The position numbers and the translations under genes are program-made. The notes beneath the pieces were generated by a model. It was not told the DNA's origin, ran no database searches, and was given only the letters and a program-made list of their open reading frames with translations. Shown here piece after piece: positions 6,336-8,642 of a stretch of 8,642 bases of DNA. Numbering within the stretch: the stretch's first letter is position 1; each line of letters begins with the position of its first letter. Source of the DNA: JBJKSO01 sp046703825 (lineage in GTDB: Bacteria > Chloroflexota > Dormibacteria > Aeolococcales > Bog-877); contig JBJKSO010000064.1 in the NCBI GenBank assembly GCA_046703825.1, positions 1-8,642 on the forward strand, read 5' to 3'.

Positions 6336-7340
6336 TCAGCTGGCCGTTGAGCGCTCGCGCAGCTTGCGCAGGTCGTGCACGGCGTCGATCCAGCGAACGG
6401 TGCCGCTGTAGGAACGCATGACCATGGAGTGGGTCTCCACCTTCTCTCCAAAGAAGCGCACCCCGCCGAGCATCTCCCCGTCCGTGATGCCAGTGGCCGC
6501 GAAGAAGATGTTGCTTCCCCCGCATAGCTCTTCCGCCAGGAAAACGTGCTCCTCGGTAAGGCCTTCGCGAGCGATCAACTCGCGCTCCGCTTCGTCGCGC
6601 GGCCACAACGAGCACTGCATGTCGCCGTCGATGCATCTGACCGCGGCAGCGGTGAGCACGGCCTCGGTGGCCCCCCCCACCCCCATCAGCACGTCGATGC
6701 CGGTGCGCTCCGGCAAGGCCGCCATGATCCCGGCGGCGACGTCGCCGTCGGTGATCAGCTTGACCCGGGCGCCGGTCGACCGGATCTCCTGCAAGAGCTT
6801 CTCGTGGCGCGGCCGGTCCAGCACCACCACTGTCAGGTCGGCGATGTGGCGCCGCTCCGCCTCCGCAATTCGGTGGAGGTTCTCCTTCACGGTCGCCCTC
6901 AGGTCGATGACGCCGCGCGCCTCGGGGCCGACCACCAGCTTCTGCATGTAGGCGCAGTGCGTCTGGAGCATGGCATCTCGCTCGGCCAGAGCGACCGTGG
7001 CAATGCCCCCCGGCAAACCCCGCGCGACCAGCCGCGTGCCGTCAATCGGGTCGACGGCCACATCCACCAGCGGCGAACTGCCGTTGCCCACCTGCTCGCC
7101 GATGTAGAGCATGGGAGCCTTGTCCTTCTCGCCTTCGCCGATCTTGACCACCCCGGCCATGTCCACGTAGGACAGGCTCCGTCGCATCGATTCCACAGCG
7201 GCGCCGTCGGCGGCCTCCTTGTCGTCGCGCCCCATGTAGCGGGCCGCCGACATGGCCGCACCCTCAGTCACCCGCACCAACTCCAGCGCGAGGTTGCGGT
7301 CCATCGGAGTCCCCGGGTCGGTGGTGATCTCTTCAGTCAT
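6336..7340 (-). CDS. glpX: Fructose-1,6-bisphosphatase, class II (GlpX)
   Basis: GlpX-type FBPase, 334 aa from ATG 7340 (family 320-340). It hydrolyses fructose-1,6-bisphosphate to fructose-6-phosphate in gluconeogenesis. Metal-site motifs of the Li-sensitive phosphatase fold are present: GRDDKEAADGAAV (37-49, D40), KIGEGEKDKAPMLYIGE (66-82) and VDPIDGTR (96-103, D97 and D100; E. coli has E at the second position). LMGVGGATEAVL and the GITDGEML segment are also typical. The open frame extends to 7451, but those 37 residues do not resemble GlpX and would overlap the divergent DUF971 start. ATG 7304 (322 aa) is an alternative; neither start has a strong ribosome site. It converges with the CBS gene across 4 nt. 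A sedoheptulose-bisphosphatase side activity, known in some GlpX proteins, cannot be excluded. Confidence 0.94.
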   Translation of the reverse strand: MTEEITTDPGTPMDRNLALELVRVTEGAAMSAARYMGRDDKEAADGAAVESMRRSLSYVDMAGVVKIGEGEKDKAPMLYIGEQVGNGSSPLVDVAVDPIDGTRLVARGLPGGIATVALAERDAMLQTHCAYMQKLVVGPEARGVIDLRATVKENLHRIAEAERRHIADLTVVVLDRPRHEKLLQEIRSTGARVKLITDGDVAAGIMAALPERTGIDVLMGVGGATEAVLTAAAVRCIDGDMQCSLWPRDEAERELIAREGLTEEHVFLAEELCGGSNIFFAATGITDGEMLGGVRFFGEKVETHSMVMRSYSGTVRWIDAVHDLRKLRERSTAS

Positions 7341-7401
7341 GACCAGCGGTGCGTCTTCCAAGCTGGGCCAGGATAAGTCTTGCAGGCCCCGGGGGCGATC
7401 A

Positions 7402-7749
7402 GTGCAGCAGGTGGACAATCTCTCTGTGGTCCAGGACGCCGAACCTCCCACTCCCCGTCGCTTCGCCTACGACGAGCAGGCCCGCGCGCTGCTGATCGAG
7501 TGGCGAGATGGGGTGAGCCACTCGATCGGCTTCGCCAGCCTGCGCCGGAGCTGCCCGTGTGCCGGCTGTCGTGGTGAACTTGGGCGGCCGGGGCGATTTC
7601 AGCTCGACCCCGAACTCCACCCCGGCGAGGACGAGCTCGCCGACATCGAGCTGGTCGGCAACTACGGCGTCCGGACCGTCTGGCAGGACGGGCACGACAC
7701 CGGCATCTACCGCTACGAACTGCTGCGCGAATTGGGCGAGCGCGGTTAG
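7402..7749 (+). CDS. DUF971 domain protein (gamma-butyrobetaine hydroxylase-like N-terminal domain)
   Basis: Small single-domain protein, about 115 aa, of the DUF971/GBBH-like N-terminal family. Seen: LLIEWRDGVSHSIGFASLRRSCPCAGCRGE in consecutive parts (the CPCAxC metal-type motif), a PGRF segment, then ELVGNYGVRTVWQDGHDTGIYRYELLREL, the family's signature ending. In larger proteins this domain sits at the C-terminus of the HCF101 Fe-S carrier or the N-terminus of gamma-butyrobetaine hydroxylase. The stand-alone form has no settled role, though a link to Fe-S or metal handling is plausible. Homology begins near codon 20. Candidate starts are GTG 7402 (GGGGG 6 nt upstream), GTG 7411 and GTG 7426; 7402 is a tentative choice. 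It is divergent from glpX by 61 bp, and its stop interlocks with that of the receiver gene. Confidence 0.85.
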   Translation: MQQVDNLSVVQDAEPPTPRRFAYDEQARALLIEWRDGVSHSIGFASLRRSCPCAGCRGELGRPGRFQLDPELHPGEDELADIELVGNYGVRTVWQDGHDTGIYRYELLRELGERG

Positions 7750-8120
7750 GCAGGTCCGCCGAGCAGCTCTCGGACGGTCGCGGCCACCACGGTGGGCTTG
7801 AAGGGTTTGACCACAACGTCCCGGGCGCCGGCGGCGAGCGCTCGGCTGCGGCCCTGGGCGTCGCGCTGCTCCGGCATCAGGAGGATGCCCCGGCGGGGCG
7901 TGCAGCCGTCCGCGACCAGCCGCTGACACAGCGCCCGGCCGTCCTCCTCGAGGGTGACGTCGCAGAGAAGCAGATCCACGTCCCCGTCCCTGACCAGCTT
8001 CTCGGCCGCGGATGCGGTCCGGACCCAGTCCACCAGGTGCCCTTCGGCCCGCAGCTTGAAGTCCAGGATCCGCCCGATCATGGGCTCGTCCTCGGCCAAG
8101 ACGATGTGTGCCGCCTCCAC
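7746..8120 (-). CDS. Stand-alone response-regulator receiver domain protein, atypical
   Basis: 124-aa CheY-like receiver with no output domain. The acidic pocket is E10/D11, the phospho-acceptor is D54 (LLLCDVTLEEDG), and the conserved lysine is K105 (VVVKPFKP). The position normally Thr/Ser at the end of beta-4 (CheY T87) is M82, in ILLMPEQRD, and the following small residue is P83. Phosphorylation-driven switching may therefore be altered. No histidine kinase is nearby. The only start is GTG 8120, without a Shine-Dalgarno sequence. TACACT lies 6 nt upstream (8132-8127), so the message could be leaderless, as is common in some high-GC bacteria. It converges with the DUF971 gene with overlapping stops and is divergent from the secreted-protein gene. 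Confidence 0.85.
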   Translation of the reverse strand: MEAAHIVLAEDEPMIGRILDFKLRAEGHLVDWVRTASAAEKLVRDGDVDLLLCDVTLEEDGRALCQRLVADGCTPRRGILLMPEQRDAQGRSRALAAGARDVVVKPFKPTVVAATVRELLGGPA

Positions 8121-8126
8121 GACCGG

Positions 8127-8132
8127 AGTGTA
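8127..8132 (-). promoter_or_regulatory. Candidate -10 element for a leaderless receiver-gene transcript
   Basis: TACACT on the minus strand fits the TAnnnT form. Six bases separate it from GTG 8120, the distance expected if transcription starts at the start codon. No good -35 hexamer is visible. Confidence 0.3.
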
Positions 8133-8149
8133 AGCGCGGTGTCCCCCGG

Positions 8150-8183
8150 GCCTCCGCGCTGGTCGCGTGGCCGGTGCGGAGGC
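8150..8183. repeat. Inverted repeat 1 in the receiver/secreted-protein divergent region
   Basis: GCCTCCGC (8150-8157) and GCGGAGGC (8176-8183) are perfect 8-bp arms around an 18-nt loop. It lies upstream of both divergent genes, immediately next to a second inverted repeat. It could be an operator or a structured leader; no T-tract follows. Confidence 0.45.
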
Positions 8184-8184
8184 A

Positions 8185-8211
8185 CTGGTCCGCCGGCGCC
8201 CGCCGGACCAG
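8185..8211. repeat. Inverted repeat 2 in the receiver/secreted-protein divergent region
   Basis: CTGGTCCG (8185-8192) and CGGACCAG (8204-8211) are perfect 8-bp arms around an 11-nt loop that itself contains GGCGCC. It begins one base after inverted repeat 1. There is no T-tract, so a terminator is unlikely. Confidence 0.45.
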
Positions 8212-8387
8212 CGGCGCCCACCTGCCCGAGCAGCGCCTGAAAACCGTGCCGAGGGTTGGCACCAGCAGGAGCCCCGTCAGTCCTGGTCGCACCTCCTTCA
8301 GTCCAGGGCGACCGAATCTTGAGTCCTGTTACGGCGGCGCATCGGCATGGGCACGCCTAGTCCGGATGGTGCTCCAGGTGCCCAAAA

Positions 8388-8642
8388 ATGAGTTCCGTGG
8401 AAGGGGACCGCAGCTTTCTAACGACCGCGCTTGCCTGCTCTTCGGCGGCGGTCGTGGCGCTGTCAGCTTGGCTGATCGGGGTCACGCCGGCTGGCGCTTC
8501 CTCACCGAGCACTCCGAATACCGCCGCCGCTAACGCCGCGGTAGCCAGCCTGCGGACCCTGGTGGAGCAAGCCCAGGCCAAGGAGTCTGCCCTCCTGGCC
8601 GAGGAGGCAGCGGTGCGGGTGCGTTTGACCAAGGACCGGGCC
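8388..8642 (+). CDS. Secreted coiled-coil protein, N-terminal part (3' truncated by window)
   Basis: An open frame of 85 codons runs off the right edge. It starts at ATG 8388, with AGGTG (8376-8380) 7 nt upstream and an in-frame TAG at 8358. The first ~37 residues look like a Sec signal peptide: a short charged start (EGDR), a hydrophobic stretch (ALACSSAAVVALSAWLIGV) and a probable signal peptidase site at PAGA before SS. After an Ala/Ser/Thr/Pro-rich linker, residues 52-85 (VASLRTLVEQAQAKESALLAEEAAVRVRLTKD, in parts) form an Ala/Glu/Leu-rich likely coiled coil. This architecture is typical of secreted peptidoglycan hydrolases (NlpC/P60, M23 or transglycosylase types) that carry an N-terminal coiled coil, but the catalytic part is not visible, so the function is not assigned. 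Confidence 0.75.
   Translation, partial: MSSVEGDRSFLTTALACSSAAVVALSAWLIGVTPAGASSPSTPNTAAANAAVASLRTLVEQAQAKESALLAEEAAVRVRLTKDRA

Noticed and set aside
7341..7451. N-terminal extension of glpX by 37 codons
   Set aside because: The residues are Trp/Ser/Arg-rich and unlike GlpX, the length from ATG 7340 already fits the family, and the extension would overlap the DUF971 start.
7399..8292. Minus-strand open frame of 297 codons beginning near an AAGGAGGT
   Set aside because: The ribosome-site-like sequence overlaps the GTG itself, the product is Arg/Gly/Ala-rich without domains, and it overlaps the well-supported receiver and DUF971 genes in other frames.
8212..8387. A c-di-AMP (ydaO-type) riboswitch before the secreted protein
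   Set aside because: Such elements often precede cell-wall hydrolase genes, and ACCGAATC at 8311-8318 is faintly similar, but the conserved GGGGGACCCA-type and downstream core segments are not visible.

Overview
The window is GC-rich, densely coded bacterial chromosome. Start codons are often GTG, intergenic gaps are short, and there are no RNA genes, insertion sequences or CRISPR arrays. The mix of genes (an ATP-type PEP carboxykinase of a divergent branch, a class II GlpX fructose-bisphosphatase, a ComEB-like dCMP deaminase, a PucR regulator, and a secreted coiled-coil protein) fits a high-GC Terrabacteria lineage such as Chloroflexota/Dormibacterota or a deep actinobacterial relative. This placement is an inference from gene content and composition; no marker gene fixes it.

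Layout. Bases 1-591 (+) are the C-terminal part of a PucR/CdaR-type regulator cut by the window edge. It converges on a tight six-gene minus-strand run. In transcription order this run is ATP-PEPCK (pckA, start best placed at 5683), an isochorismatase-fold cysteine hydrolase, a dCMP deaminase, a MogA/MoaB molybdopterin protein, a HAD-family hydrolase and an FMN-dependent alpha-hydroxy-acid oxidase homologue. Junctions are a 1-nt overlap, a 12-nt gap, a 14- or 53-nt overlap, a 28-nt gap and a 3-nt gap, so co-transcription is likely. A 141-bp divergent region then holds a palindrome and a candidate pckA promoter. Beyond it lie a CBS-pair/rubredoxin-like protein (+), glpX (-), a DUF971 protein (+), a lone receiver-domain protein (-) and, at the right edge, the start of a secreted coiled-coil protein (+).

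Function. pckA (oxaloacetate to PEP) and glpX (fructose-1,6-bisphosphate to fructose-6-phosphate) are the two dedicated steps of gluconeogenesis and lie within 3.3 kb of each other. Between them is a gene for a protein with adenine-nucleotide-type CBS domains and a metal knuckle, a reasonable candidate energy or redox sensor. The five genes behind pckA have no obvious single pathway. The HAD/oxidase pair at the distal end resembles a two-step 2-hydroxyacid salvage arrangement, but both proteins lack residues that canonical members use, so their substrates are open. No wholly new system is evident. The most unusual items are the oxidase with altered active-site residues, the CBS-rubredoxin-like fusion, the receiver domain without its conserved Thr/Ser, and the hairpin-rich region before the secreted protein.
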